Below are positions 51,218 through 59,445 of a DNA stretch of 64,000 nucleotides, one piece after another. A model generated the notes under the pieces. That model was not told where the DNA came from. It searched no databases and was given only the letters and a program-made list of their open reading frames with translations. The stretch's first letter is position 1; every line of letters starts with the position of its first letter. This DNA is from CBDFNC01 sp965249895 (GTDB lineage Bacteria > Pseudomonadota > Gammaproteobacteria > Enterobacterales > CBDFNC01). The position numbers were made by a program, and so were the translations under genes. The DNA is taken from positions 1,488,001-1,552,000 of the forward strand of contig CBDFNC010000005.1 in assembly GCA_965249895.1 (NCBI GenBank). Direction: 5' to 3'.

Positions 51218-51841
51218 TTATGCCAGGATTTCCAGCAACTCTACTTCGAATATCAATGCGCTGTAAGGACCAATCGCGCCGCCAGCACCGCGCTCGCCGT
51301 ACGCAATCTGATGAGGGATAGTCAGCTTGAACTTAGCGCCAACAGGCATCAGCTGCAAGGCTTCAGTCCAACCAGCGATAACGCCGCCAACCGGGAATTC
51401 GGCTGGCTGGTCACGCTCTACAGAACTGTCAAATACAGTACCATCAATCAGTGTGCCGTGGTAATGAACACGCACAGTTGACTCTTTAGTTGGCTTCTCT
51501 CCGTTACCTTCAGCAATCACTTCGTACTGCAGACCAGACTCAGTTACAGTAACGCCGTCACGCTTGGCGTTTTCGGCCAGGAATGCGTCACCTGCTGCAG
51601 AAAGCTCTTTGCTCTGTGCTTCACGAGCTTCCTGAATACGGCCTGCTATCACTTGAAAGGCTTCGTTTAGTTCAGCCTCAGCAACCTGGCTCGGAGTACC
51701 TGCAAACGCATCGGCAACACCGGTTTTAACGGCTTCGATTACCAGACCGTCAAAAGGGTTAGCAGCTAGTTGATCGCCTAGTTGACGGCCGATACCGTAG
51801 CTGGCTTTTTCTTCAAGAGAAGCAAATTTGTTGTCGGACAT
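51218..51841 (-). CDS. fklB: FKBP-type peptidyl-prolyl isomerase FklB
   Basis: A 207-residue isomerase. An N-terminal dimerisation helix bundle (about 1-95, ASYGIGRQLGDQLAANPFDG at its start) is followed by an FKBP domain (about 100-207) with TVRVHYHGTLIDGTVFDSSVERDQPAEFPVGGVIAGW (key pieces VHYHGTLIDGTVFDSS and VIAGWTEALQLMPVGAK) and LIFEVELLEI at the end. No signal peptide is seen, so it is cytoplasmic like E. coli FklB (206 residues). It is followed by a clear terminator. Confidence 0.94.
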   Translation of the reverse strand: MSDNKFASLEEKASYGIGRQLGDQLAANPFDGLVIEAVKTGVADAFAGTPSQVAEAELNEAFQVIAGRIQEAREAQSKELSAAGDAFLAENAKRDGVTVTESGLQYEVIAEGNGEKPTKESTVRVHYHGTLIDGTVFDSSVERDQPAEFPVGGVIAGWTEALQLMPVGAKFKLTIPHQIAYGERGAGGAIGPYSALIFEVELLEILA

Positions 51842-52047
51842 GAGTCTTCCAAAATAGTAAAAAGGGGGATTCTAGCAGATTGAACCTGGCTCTGCGACTT
51901 GGCGATGGCGAAAATTATCAAGCTGTAGGGTTAACGTTCAGGAGCTGGGTAAATAGGTTCAGGTATTGGAGTAGATCGTCAGGATTAGCATCCATGGACA
52001 GCCTGATCCCAGTTTCCCTCCCGGAATGACAGCCCTGTAGTATTGGG

Positions 52048-52779
52048 TTAGTTGACCTGAGCTACTACATTGCGGATTTCCCGCTCACTGGTAACGCTCA
52101 ACTCTGACTCATCCTGGCTACCCATTTGGGCTGAATTATTAGCGTTAGTCATTAAGCTTCGGCGGGTTGTTTTAGCGGATAAATGAACGTCCGCCACCTC
52201 GGTTTTACTGATGATCTCATTCACATTCGAGTGAGAGATCCCAGCCCCCGCCATAACACTGATCCTGCCCCTGGCCTGAGCAACCAGGGCCGCAATGCAA
52301 GCGCTTCCCGCCAGCGCGGTTTTTGCTTGACCTGAGGTTAAGATCCGCTCGCAGCCAGCTTCGATTATGGTTTCCAGGCCGGCTTCAAGATTCACACACA
52401 AGTCGATGGCTCGATGAAACGTAACCCCCATTTGTCCCGCTTCACCCATTAATGCCTTTAATACATGCCTGTCAATATTGGCCGTCTGATCGAGTACTCC
52501 CAGGACCACTCCCTGGGCGCCTGCCAGTCGAGCCGCATAAATATCCTTCAGCATGATTTCAACTTCCTGCTCACTATAATAAAAGTCCCCCTGCCTTGGC
52601 CTGACCATGGCATAAACAGGAATAGTGGCATGGGCAACAGCCATCTGAATAAAACCATTGCTTGGCGTTAAGCCGCCGAGGACTAATGAGCTACATAATT
52701 CAATTCTGTCGGCGCCTGCCCGCTCTGCGGTACGTAAGGACTCAAAATTATCTACACATACTTCAACACTAATTGACAC
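52048..52779 (-). CDS. cutC: CutC family protein (copper homeostasis protein)
   Basis: A 243-residue TIM-barrel protein. SVEVCVDNFESLRTAERAGADRIELCSSLVLGGLTPS (key pieces EVCVDNFESL and GADRIELCSSLVLGGLTPS), VYAMVRPRQGDFYYS, VTFHRAIDLC, ILTSGQAKTAL and GRISVMAGAGIS are the CutC signatures. Its role in copper tolerance is historical and debated, and the biochemical activity is not settled. The start is a GTG at 52779 with AAGGAG seven bases upstream. nagK lies upstream on the same strand with a terminator between. Confidence 0.92.
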   Translation of the reverse strand: MSISVEVCVDNFESLRTAERAGADRIELCSSLVLGGLTPSNGFIQMAVAHATIPVYAMVRPRQGDFYYSEQEVEIMLKDIYAARLAGAQGVVLGVLDQTANIDRHVLKALMGEAGQMGVTFHRAIDLCVNLEAGLETIIEAGCERILTSGQAKTALAGSACIAALVAQARGRISVMAGAGISHSNVNEIISKTEVADVHLSAKTTRRSLMTNANNSAQMGSQDESELSVTSEREIRNVVAQVN

Positions 52780-52830
52780 TTAAGGCTCCTTAAGACAACT
52801 CCAGCCACTCACAGCGAAACAAGCGGCAAT

Positions 52831-52854
52831 AAAAAAGGGCCTGCCGGCCCTTGG
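52831..52854 (-). terminator. nagK terminator
   Basis: GGGCC (52837-52841) and GGCCC (52846-52850), extended by AA/TT, form a stem with a TGCC loop. A T-run follows on the minus strand. Confidence 0.85.
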
Positions 52855-52866
52855 TTGTGACAATAA

Positions 52867-53775
52867 TTACCTTCGATAGTTCAGCAATGCGGCGCCTCGC
52901 ACACCGCCGGCACCACCAAACTCAGCCTTTTTCAGCGTAGGCAAGGCTACATTGGGTAATAAATGGTCAGGTAAGCGTTTGGGTAGTTCCGTATAAATCT
53001 CTTCAAAACCGGCCAAACCGCCACCAAATACGATAGCATCGGGATCCAAGACAGACATAGCCATGCCTAACCCGGCCGCTAGTATATCCAGATAAACATT
53101 GACCACCTTGGCTGCTGTTTTATCTCCGGCCATATATTTTTCAAGGATTTCGGGACCCTTTAACGGCTGTTTAGCAAAATGTTGGTACAAATTCCCTAAA
53201 CCTGTGCCCGACACATAGGTTTCAAGGCAAGCTTTACGACCACATCCACAGGTAAAGTATGGTAGTTCAGGGTATTTCAACAGCATTGTGGCTGGCAGCG
53301 GAAAGTGACCTATTTCGCCGGCAAAAAAGTTATGGCCTGAGTGAATATCGCCGTTAACAAACACAGCACCGCCAACCCCCGTACCCAGAGTGACGCCCAG
53401 AACAGTATTGGCGTTATCAGCAGCGCCGCCATAACACTCGGAGATAAGAAAACAGTTGGCGTCGTTTTGAACCACTACCTGGCGATCAATCACGGCTTCT
53501 AAATCAGCCTGCAGGGGTTTTCCATTGGCACTCGGTAAATTGGCGATGATCAGCGTGTTGTTCCTAGTGTTAATCGCACCTGGGAATCCGACCCCAACCA
53601 TACCGCGGCAGGCAAATTGTGTATCAGCTTCCAAAACCATCTCATTTATGGCGTGAAGAAGCGCCTGATAATCACTGGTGGGTGTCGGGACACGCTTGTT
53701 AAACTGCAGATTCAGTTGCTGATCATAGACAGAAAACTCTATCTTGGTTCCGCCTATATCAAATCCATATAACAT
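52867..53775 (-). CDS. nagK: N-acetylglucosamine kinase (ROK family)
   Basis: A 302-residue sugar kinase phosphorylating GlcNAc recovered from cell wall or chitin. The start MLYGFDIGGTKIEFSVYD holds the phosphate 1 loop DIGGTK. VVVQNDANCFLISE holds the catalytic aspartate, LGVTLGTGVGGAVFVNG is the second phosphate loop, EIGHFPLP carries the sugar-binding EIGH, and CGCGRKACLETYVSG is the ROK zinc site. The length and sequence fit E. coli NagK (303 residues). AGGAG lies six bases before the ATG. No other amino-sugar genes are nearby. Confidence 0.92.
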   Translation of the reverse strand: MLYGFDIGGTKIEFSVYDQQLNLQFNKRVPTPTSDYQALLHAINEMVLEADTQFACRGMVGVGFPGAINTRNNTLIIANLPSANGKPLQADLEAVIDRQVVVQNDANCFLISECYGGAADNANTVLGVTLGTGVGGAVFVNGDIHSGHNFFAGEIGHFPLPATMLLKYPELPYFTCGCGRKACLETYVSGTGLGNLYQHFAKQPLKGPEILEKYMAGDKTAAKVVNVYLDILAAGLGMAMSVLDPDAIVFGGGLAGFEEIYTELPKRLPDHLLPNVALPTLKKAEFGGAGGVRGAALLNYRR

Positions 53776-53961
53776 ATACTACTCCTGATACTAAATCTTA
53801 AATCCCGAACGACCCGGCAAATAACTACTCTATCAATTAACCACTAACCTGAGGGTAATTTGCTACAGAATGATAATTCGTGCAAGAAAAAAAGTATCCC
53901 TATAGGAGCCAGGGCACAAAAATCACCCATTATGGTGAAGCGCCCTTAACAGGCCAGCAAA

Positions 53962-54459
53962 TTATACCTTACGGATCATCTCCAGCTGAACCTCACCGAG
54001 CTGAACATTTCGACTCGCCCCCGAAAAATCGAATCCAATTTGGCGGTAAAACGCTATTGCGGGAAGATTACTCGATAACACAAATAATTTTAGCCGTTTT
54101 CCTCTTAGGTTTTTTAGCTTAGTTAGCCAAGTGTTAAACATTTGACTACCTAACCCCTGCCTTTGCCGGTCCGGGTGCAGATAAAATGCCATCAGCTGTA
54201 CATCGTCATGCGCAAGGTAATAAAGAACCCCCAAGACGTTACCCTGCCTTTTCAACAGCAACACGTTATCGGGTGTTGTTAATATTCTATACCGCCAAAG
54301 CCTGATTTTTTGATGGAGACTGGTTAATGCCAGTTGCTGACTAATGAAGGGCTCGGGGTAAGCATTGATTTGACTAATCGTCTGCACATTTACTATGGCC
54401 AGCGCATCTCGCACCTGAGCATTGGAGAGCTGTGCTGGTTCGGTATTTGCGCCACTCAC
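53962..54459 (-). CDS. GNAT-family N-acetyltransferase
   Basis: A 165-residue acetyl-CoA-dependent acetyltransferase. The cofactor motif is MAFYLHPDRQRQGLGSQMF (R-Q-R-Q-G-L-G), preceded by NVLGVLYYLAHDDVQL and followed by LFVLSSNLPAIAFYRQIGFDF. The acceptor is unknown. The start is a GTG that overlaps the cobU stop (GTGA), so the gene is translationally coupled to cobU. Whether the enzyme has anything to do with cobamide metabolism is not evident. Confidence 0.85.
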   Translation of the reverse strand: MSGANTEPAQLSNAQVRDALAIVNVQTISQINAYPEPFISQQLALTSLHQKIRLWRYRILTTPDNVLLLKRQGNVLGVLYYLAHDDVQLMAFYLHPDRQRQGLGSQMFNTWLTKLKNLRGKRLKLFVLSSNLPAIAFYRQIGFDFSGASRNVQLGEVQLEMIRKV

Positions 54460-54995
54460 TTCAGCTTTTGTGGCAGCCCGGCAACAAGCTGGGTCACACT
54501 GTCACTGATCGCGGCCAACTCCTGGTTCAGCAAGCCCATTTCATCGGCAAAGCAACGCATCAATTTACTTTCACCGATTAAGCCGCAACCCACTTCACTG
54601 GTAATAATATAAATATCCCCCTTAAAGCCCCGCAACTCGGTAAGTAAACTTTCTTTTTGCTTTTGAAAAAGTGTTAAGCAAACAGCCAGATCGGTATTAT
54701 GGCTTAACCACCAACCTACCCAGGTTGACATGCACTCGAGCAAGACACCCTGCCCTTCGCTATTAAGTGAGCAGATCAAGCCAGCCAGGTTTTGTTGCTG
54801 GTAGTCCAGCTCATAAGTAGCAAATTGCTCCCCACGCCTTTGCTGGTGTAGCTTGATCCGGCTTTTGGTTTCATCACCAAAGGCAATACTGGTGGCAATA
54901 TAATTAAGTTGCAATACGTTACCCTGCTCAAGTAAACAGGATTCGGCATAGGCACTTTTACCGCAGCGGACACCGCCGATAATAAGATTTTTCAT
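54456..54995 (-). CDS. cobU: Adenosylcobinamide kinase / cobinamide-phosphate guanylyltransferase
   Basis: A 179-residue bifunctional enzyme that phosphorylates adenosylcobinamide and transfers GMP to it, in salvage and late synthesis of cobalamin. The P-loop is LIIGGVRCGKSAYAES (GGxRxGKS), followed by LNYIATSIAFGDETKSRI and the metal-site segment VLLECMSTWVGWWLS. The GMP-linked histidine candidate is in LHQQRRGEQFATYE. IITSEVGCGLIGESKLMRCFAD and LLNQELAAISDSV are conserved. The protein is of standard length. No other cob genes are nearby, so salvage is the likely use. Confidence 0.88.
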   Translation of the reverse strand: MKNLIIGGVRCGKSAYAESCLLEQGNVLQLNYIATSIAFGDETKSRIKLHQQRRGEQFATYELDYQQQNLAGLICSLNSEGQGVLLECMSTWVGWWLSHNTDLAVCLTLFQKQKESLLTELRGFKGDIYIITSEVGCGLIGESKLMRCFADEMGLLNQELAAISDSVTQLVAGLPQKLK

Positions 54996-55001
54996 AGATA
55001 C

Positions 55002-55024
55002 AAAAACGCCACCTTAAGGTGGCG
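55002..55024 (-). terminator. dnaKJ operon terminator
   Basis: CGCCACC (55007-55013) and GGTGGCG (55018-55024) with TTAA between form a perfect palindrome, followed on the minus strand by TTTTT. It lies between the dnaJ stop and cobU. Confidence 0.9.
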
Positions 55025-55059
55025 CTGCTCATTGGTTTTTTTATTCAAGCAGATGGAAA

Positions 55060-56190
55060 CTAGCTAGTCAGATCATCAAAGAATTTTTTAACGCCGTTAA
55101 AGAAACCTTCTTCTTTCGGCTTATGCTTTTTTGCCAACGGTCCTGACAGGGTTTCATTAAACTCCCTCAGCAATTGCTTCTGACTCTCGGACAATTTCAC
55201 CGGTGTTTCTACAATCACCTTACAGATAAGGTCACCGGTCGCACCACTACGTACCGACTTCACCCCTTTACTGCGCATTCTGAACATACGTCCGGTTTGG
55301 GTTTCCAAAGGCACTTTCAGGTTAACTCTGCCATCCAATGTCGGCACCTGAATTTCACCGCCTAATGCAGCGTCAGTAAAGCTGAGCGGTACTTCGCAAT
55401 ACAGGTTATTACCGTCACGTACAAAGATCTCGTGCTCTTTTACATGCACCTGGACATATAGATCTCCGGCTGGCGCACCGCTTTCTCCCGCTTCTCCTTC
55501 ACCGGAAAGACGAATTCGGTCACCCGTATCTACGCCGGCTGGAATTTTAACAGACAGCGTTTTACTGCGCTCGTAACGACCTTCACCATGACACTTATGA
55601 CATGGATCTGAGATGGTTTTACCTTTACCACGACAGGTAGGGCAAGCCTGCTGCACGGCGAAAAAGCCCTGTCGCATTTGCACCTGACCCTGGCCATGAC
55701 AAGTGGAACAAGTAGTCGGGGACGAACCTTTTTTCGCACCGGAGCCATTACATTGCTCACAATGCACCAGAGTAGGAATTTTAACTTCTTTGGTGATCCC
55801 TCTGACTGCTTCTTCCAGCGTCAGCTCCATATTGTAGCGAAGATCTGCACCGCGTTGTGGGCGCTGAGCACCACCGCCACGACGACCGCCACCAAAAATG
55901 TCACCAAAAACATCACCAAAAACATCACCGAAATCCTGGCCGCCTGCGCCTCCACCTCGGTTTTGATCTACACCGGCATGTCCAAATTGATCGAAGGCCG
56001 CTTTTTTCTGAGAGTCGTTTAATACTTCATATGCTTCTTTAACTTCTTTAAACTTCTCTTCCAAATCCTTATCACCGCTGGTTCTATCAGGGTGATATTT
56101 CATTGCCAGACGTTTGTAGGCTTTCTTGATTTCGCGCTCGCCGGCATCACGGCCCAGACCAAGCACTTCATAATAATCGCGTTTAGACAT
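55060..56190 (-). CDS. dnaJ: Chaperone protein DnaJ (Hsp40)
   Basis: A 376-residue cochaperone that stimulates DnaK ATPase. The J domain has the HPD motif in MKYHPDRTSGD. A Gly/Phe-rich linker follows (about 75-115), then four zinc-finger repeats CEQCNGSG, CSTCHGQG, CPTCRGKG and CHKCHGEG, and the C-terminal substrate domain. The length is that of E. coli DnaJ. It lies 80 bp after dnaK and shares the sigma-32 promoter of dnaK; a 7-bp hairpin (56220-56243) is in the gap. Confidence 0.98.
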   Translation of the reverse strand: MSKRDYYEVLGLGRDAGEREIKKAYKRLAMKYHPDRTSGDKDLEEKFKEVKEAYEVLNDSQKKAAFDQFGHAGVDQNRGGGAGGQDFGDVFGDVFGDIFGGGRRGGGAQRPQRGADLRYNMELTLEEAVRGITKEVKIPTLVHCEQCNGSGAKKGSSPTTCSTCHGQGQVQMRQGFFAVQQACPTCRGKGKTISDPCHKCHGEGRYERSKTLSVKIPAGVDTGDRIRLSGEGEAGESGAPAGDLYVQVHVKEHEIFVRDGNNLYCEVPLSFTDAALGGEIQVPTLDGRVNLKVPLETQTGRMFRMRSKGVKSVRSGATGDLICKVIVETPVKLSESQKQLLREFNETLSGPLAKKHKPKEEGFFNGVKKFFDDLTS

Positions 56191-56219
56191 GATTCACTTT
56201 ATTTCATTTGATAAACACA

Positions 56220-56243
56220 CGGGCGAAGGTAACCCATCGCCCG
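56220..56243 (-). promoter_or_regulatory. Hairpin in the dnaK-dnaJ spacer
   Basis: CGGGCGA (56220-56226) pairs with TCGCCCG (56237-56243) with a 10-nt loop and no T-run. It may tune the dnaJ to dnaK ratio by partial termination or mRNA processing. Confidence 0.4.
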
Positions 56244-56270
56244 CTTAATCGCTAATTATTTAATCGACGA

Positions 56271-58205
56271 TTACTTCTTATCTTCTTTAACTTCTTCAAA
56301 CTCGGCGTCAACGACGTCGTCATCTTTTGCGTTAGACTGCTGAGCTCCAGCGTCTGTTGCACCAGCTCCTTGAGTTTGCTGAGCTTGCGCCTGCTGTTGG
56401 GCAATTTCCATCAGCTTCTGAGAAGCTTCCATCAGCACCTGGGTTTTAGCATCAATGGCTTCTTTATCTTCGCCTTTGGCCGCTTCTTCCAGCTCTTTCA
56501 GGGCAGTTTCAATTTTCTCTTTGTCTTCCGCTGGTAGCGCTTCACCCGCCTCTTCAACTTGCTTGCGTGTGGCATGAACCATAGCGTCAGCCTGGTTGCG
56601 CGCTTGGACAAGCTCTTCGAACACTTTATCCGCTTCGGCGTTTGCTTCTGCGTCATTCACCATCTGTTGAATTTCATCTTCAGACAGGCCTGAGCTAGCC
56701 TGGATAGTGATCTTCTGCTCTTGAGCTGTATCTTTATCTTTCGCAGATACATGCAGGATACCGTCCGCATCCAGATCGAAAGTTACTTCGATTTGTGGCG
56801 TACCACGTTGTGCAGGGCGGATACCTTCCAGGTTAAATTGACCCAGAGAGTTATTGTCTGCTGAGCGCTTTCGCTCACCTTGAAGTACGTGAACCGTTAC
56901 CGCACTCTGGTTATCGTCTGCCGTCGAGAAGATCTGAGAGCCCTTGGTTGGGATCGTGGTGTTCTTCTCAACAACCTTGGTCATCACACCACCCATGGTC
57001 TCGATACCCAGAGACAGCGGCGTTACGTCCAGCAGCAGTACGTCAGTTTTATCACCAGACAAAACGGCGCCCTGAATAGCCGCACCCATGGCAACTGCTT
57101 CGTCAGGGTTCACATCTTTACGCGCTTCTTTGCCGAAGAATTCAGCTACTTTTTGCTGCACCAAAGGCATACGAGTTTGACCACCCACCAGGATAACGTC
57201 ATTCACGTCATTCACAGACAGATCTGCATCTTGTAAGGCGACACGTACCGGCTCAAGAGTGTCGTTCACCATATCTTCAACCAAAGACTCAAGCTTGGCG
57301 CGAGTCACTTTGATGTTCAGGTGCTTAGGTCCTGTGGCATCGGCTGTGATATATGGCAGGTTAATGTCAGTTTGTTGAGTAGAAGACAGCTCGATTTTCG
57401 CTTTTTCAGCCGCTTCTTTCAGACGCTGCATCGCCAGTGGGTCGTTGGTCAGGTCGAAACCCTGCTCTTTCTTAAATTCAGCAACCAGATAGTTGATCAG
57501 ACGGTTGTCGAAATCTTCACCACCTAAGTGAGTGTTACCGTTTGTCGCCAATACTTCGAAAGTTTTCTCGCCTTCCACTTCATCGATTTCGATGATAGAG
57601 ATATCAAACGTACCACCACCCAAGTCATATACAGCAACGACGTTGTCGCCTTTGGCCTGGTTTACGCCATATGCAAATGCCGCCGCCGTTGGTTCGTTGA
57701 TAATACGCTTAACATCGAGGCCTGCGATACGACCGGCATCTTTGGTCGCCTGACGCTGAGAATCATTGAAGTAAGCAGGTACTGTGATAACCGCTTCTGT
57801 TACCTCTTCACCCAGATAATCTTCCGCGGTTTTCTTCATCTTCTTCAATACTTCGGCAGAAATCTGCGGCGGCGCCATTTTTTTATCTTTGGCGGCAACC
57901 CAAGCATCGCCGTTGTCCGCTTTGACTATCTTGTAGGGCATGATTTTAATATCACGCTGTACTTCTTCGTCTTCATAACGACGACCGATCAGGCGCTTGA
58001 TGGCATATAAGGTGTTTTCAGGGTTTGTGACCGACTGACGCTTAGCAGGCTGACCAACCAGGATCTCACCATCATCCGCATATGCGATAATGGAAGGTGT
58101 GGTGCGATCCCCTTCTGCGTTTTCGATGATTTTTGTTGTATCACCGTCGAGGATGGCTACACAAGAGTTAGTTGTACCCAGATCAATACCGATTATTTTA
58201 CCCAT
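56271..58205 (-). CDS. dnaK: Chaperone protein DnaK (Hsp70)
   Basis: A 644-residue ATP-dependent chaperone. The N-terminal ATPase domain starts MGKIIGIDLGTTNSCVAI, with VITVPAYFNDSQRQATKDAG, IINEPTAAAFAYG, VYDLGGGTFDISII and VILVGGQTRMPLVQ. The substrate domain begins after the LLLDVTPLSLGIET linker. A helical lid and a Gln/Ala-rich tail end in EFEEVKED. I start at the ATG at 58205, eight bases after GGAGA. A consensus sigma-32 promoter lies 88-115 bp upstream. Confidence 0.98.
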   Translation of the reverse strand: MGKIIGIDLGTTNSCVAILDGDTTKIIENAEGDRTTPSIIAYADDGEILVGQPAKRQSVTNPENTLYAIKRLIGRRYEDEEVQRDIKIMPYKIVKADNGDAWVAAKDKKMAPPQISAEVLKKMKKTAEDYLGEEVTEAVITVPAYFNDSQRQATKDAGRIAGLDVKRIINEPTAAAFAYGVNQAKGDNVVAVYDLGGGTFDISIIEIDEVEGEKTFEVLATNGNTHLGGEDFDNRLINYLVAEFKKEQGFDLTNDPLAMQRLKEAAEKAKIELSSTQQTDINLPYITADATGPKHLNIKVTRAKLESLVEDMVNDTLEPVRVALQDADLSVNDVNDVILVGGQTRMPLVQQKVAEFFGKEARKDVNPDEAVAMGAAIQGAVLSGDKTDVLLLDVTPLSLGIETMGGVMTKVVEKNTTIPTKGSQIFSTADDNQSAVTVHVLQGERKRSADNNSLGQFNLEGIRPAQRGTPQIEVTFDLDADGILHVSAKDKDTAQEQKITIQASSGLSEDEIQQMVNDAEANAEADKVFEELVQARNQADAMVHATRKQVEEAGEALPAEDKEKIETALKELEEAAKGEDKEAIDAKTQVLMEASQKLMEIAQQQAQAQQTQGAGATDAGAQQSNAKDDDVVDAEFEEVKEDKK

Positions 58206-58292
58206 TTGGCTTTTCTCCAAAAATCTTTAAATTCTTACTTCGTTTGCTGGATGAGGTCGTATTTTACGCACCCAACATTGCTTATGTTTCCT

Positions 58293-58320
58293 ATATGGGG
58301 TTACAAATTACGTCTTCAAG
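58293..58320 (-). promoter_or_regulatory. Sigma-32 promoter of dnaK
   Basis: On the minus strand CTTGAA (58320-58315) and CCCCATAT (58300-58293) are separated by 14 bp, matching the heat-shock consensus CTTGAA-N13-15-CCCCATNT at every defined position. The start of transcription would be near 58286, giving a leader of about 80 nt. Confidence 0.88.
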
Positions 58321-58618
58321 GGATCCGATAAAAAAATTTTCATTTCCCCTTCGCCAATAACAACCTCACTAGCTGCCGTATGCCTGTGCTGAGTTTCTTG
58401 TCGGTTTATACCAAGCAACGCCGATGAAACAGGCTAGCCTCTTGCATATAACATAGGTTTAGTGGCCAAAGATGGAACTATCAGCACAGTATGCCGTCGA
58501 TTGAAGTGACTAGAGCCGCGGAAGGGGAGGTTACCAAATTACTATTATGCTAGTTCCTGCTTCAAACAAGGGCATCGATGTAATTTGGCTGGTAGCTACC
58601 TTCAAAAATAGCAGGCAG
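58321..58618. other. Intergenic stretch between the dnaK promoter and the grpE terminator
   Basis: About 300 bp with no open frame of note, no recognisable RNA gene and no clear repeat. It contains an A-rich tract next to the dnaK promoter, which could act as an upstream element. Confidence 0.4.
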
Positions 58619-58646
58619 TAAAAAAGGCGCATTTCGCGCCTTTTTA
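58619..58646 (-). terminator. grpE terminator
   Basis: GGCGC (58626-58630) and GCGCC (58636-58640), extended by AAA/TTT, enclose an ATTTC loop. A and T runs flank both sides. It follows the grpE stop on the minus strand. Confidence 0.85.
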
Positions 58647-58692
58647 AGTTAATTTTCTCATCACGACTCAGCAATATGGTATAGCTGCGCCC

Positions 58693-59310
58693 TTAAGCCT
58701 GTGTATCAATGGCGGCCGCTTTTGAAACCATTACCATGGCAGGGCGAATTAAACGCCCATTAAGCTCATAGCCTTTTTGCATAACAGCGATAACCGTGTT
58801 GGCCGCCACTCCCGGTACTTCCTGCATGCTCACCGCCTGGTGCTTTTCTGGGTCAAAAGGAGCATCTTTCGGGTCGATTGGCAATATACCAAACTTCTCC
58901 ACGGCAGCAAGCATAGATTTTAAGGTCAACTCAACCCCTTCAATCATAGGCTTGAGAGCTTCACTTTCATGATCGGCGTGGCTTAAGGCAAGCTCCATGC
59001 TGTCAATCACTGGCACCAAAGCTTCAGCAAACTTGTCCAGAGCAAATTTATGTGCTTTTTCCACATCTAGTGACGCTCGGCGACGGATGTTTTCCATTTC
59101 CGCTTTAGCTCGCAGCACTGAATCCTGCTGTTCAGTTACTTTAGCTTGCGCAGCCGCTAGTTGTGCTTCCAGCTCAGCAATACGCGAGTCCGCATCACCT
59201 TGAACCGCGTCTACTGCAACCGTCTCTTGCTCTGCAACTTCTTCAGCCTGCGCATTGACGGTATCTGCATTTACTTCTTCAGCGTTTACTTTCTGCTCTT
59301 CGCTGCTCAT
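58693..59310 (-). CDS. grpE: Nucleotide exchange factor GrpE
   Basis: A 205-residue homodimeric exchange factor for DnaK. The acidic N-terminal region (about 1-45) leads into a long coiled coil (RIAELEAQLAAAQAKVTEQQDSVLRAKAEMENIRRRA, quoted for its heptads) and the C-terminal beta domain with GVELTLKSMLAAVEKFGI, DPEKHQAVSM and AVMQKGYELNGRLIRPAMVMVSK. GGAGA precedes the ATG. It has its own sigma-32 promoter and is divergent from nadK, as in E. coli. Confidence 0.97.
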   Translation of the reverse strand: MSSEEQKVNAEEVNADTVNAQAEEVAEQETVAVDAVQGDADSRIAELEAQLAAAQAKVTEQQDSVLRAKAEMENIRRRASLDVEKAHKFALDKFAEALVPVIDSMELALSHADHESEALKPMIEGVELTLKSMLAAVEKFGILPIDPKDAPFDPEKHQAVSMQEVPGVAANTVIAVMQKGYELNGRLIRPAMVMVSKAAAIDTQA

Positions 59311-59353
59311 GGTCTCTCCAATTCAAATTCGGTTACTCAACTTCAACTGCTTA

Positions 59354-59382
59354 TTATGGGGATCATAAAATTCACTTTCAAG
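59354..59382 (-). promoter_or_regulatory. Sigma-32 promoter of grpE
   Basis: CTTGAA (59382-59377) and CCCCATAA (59361-59354) with a 15-bp spacer on the minus strand, 44-72 bp upstream of the grpE ATG. This fits the heat-shock promoter consensus with one mismatch at the last base. Confidence 0.8.
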
Positions 59383-59445
59383 ACAGTGAAGAAAAGCTTT
59401 TCATATGGGTATAATAAAAACACTTACAAACAATCAGTTGTTGTT

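Noticed and set aside
53880..54122. Plus-strand open frame of 80 codons
   Set aside because: It overlaps the 3' half of the GNAT gene on the other strand and shows no family resemblance; only its first 80 bases are in free sequence.
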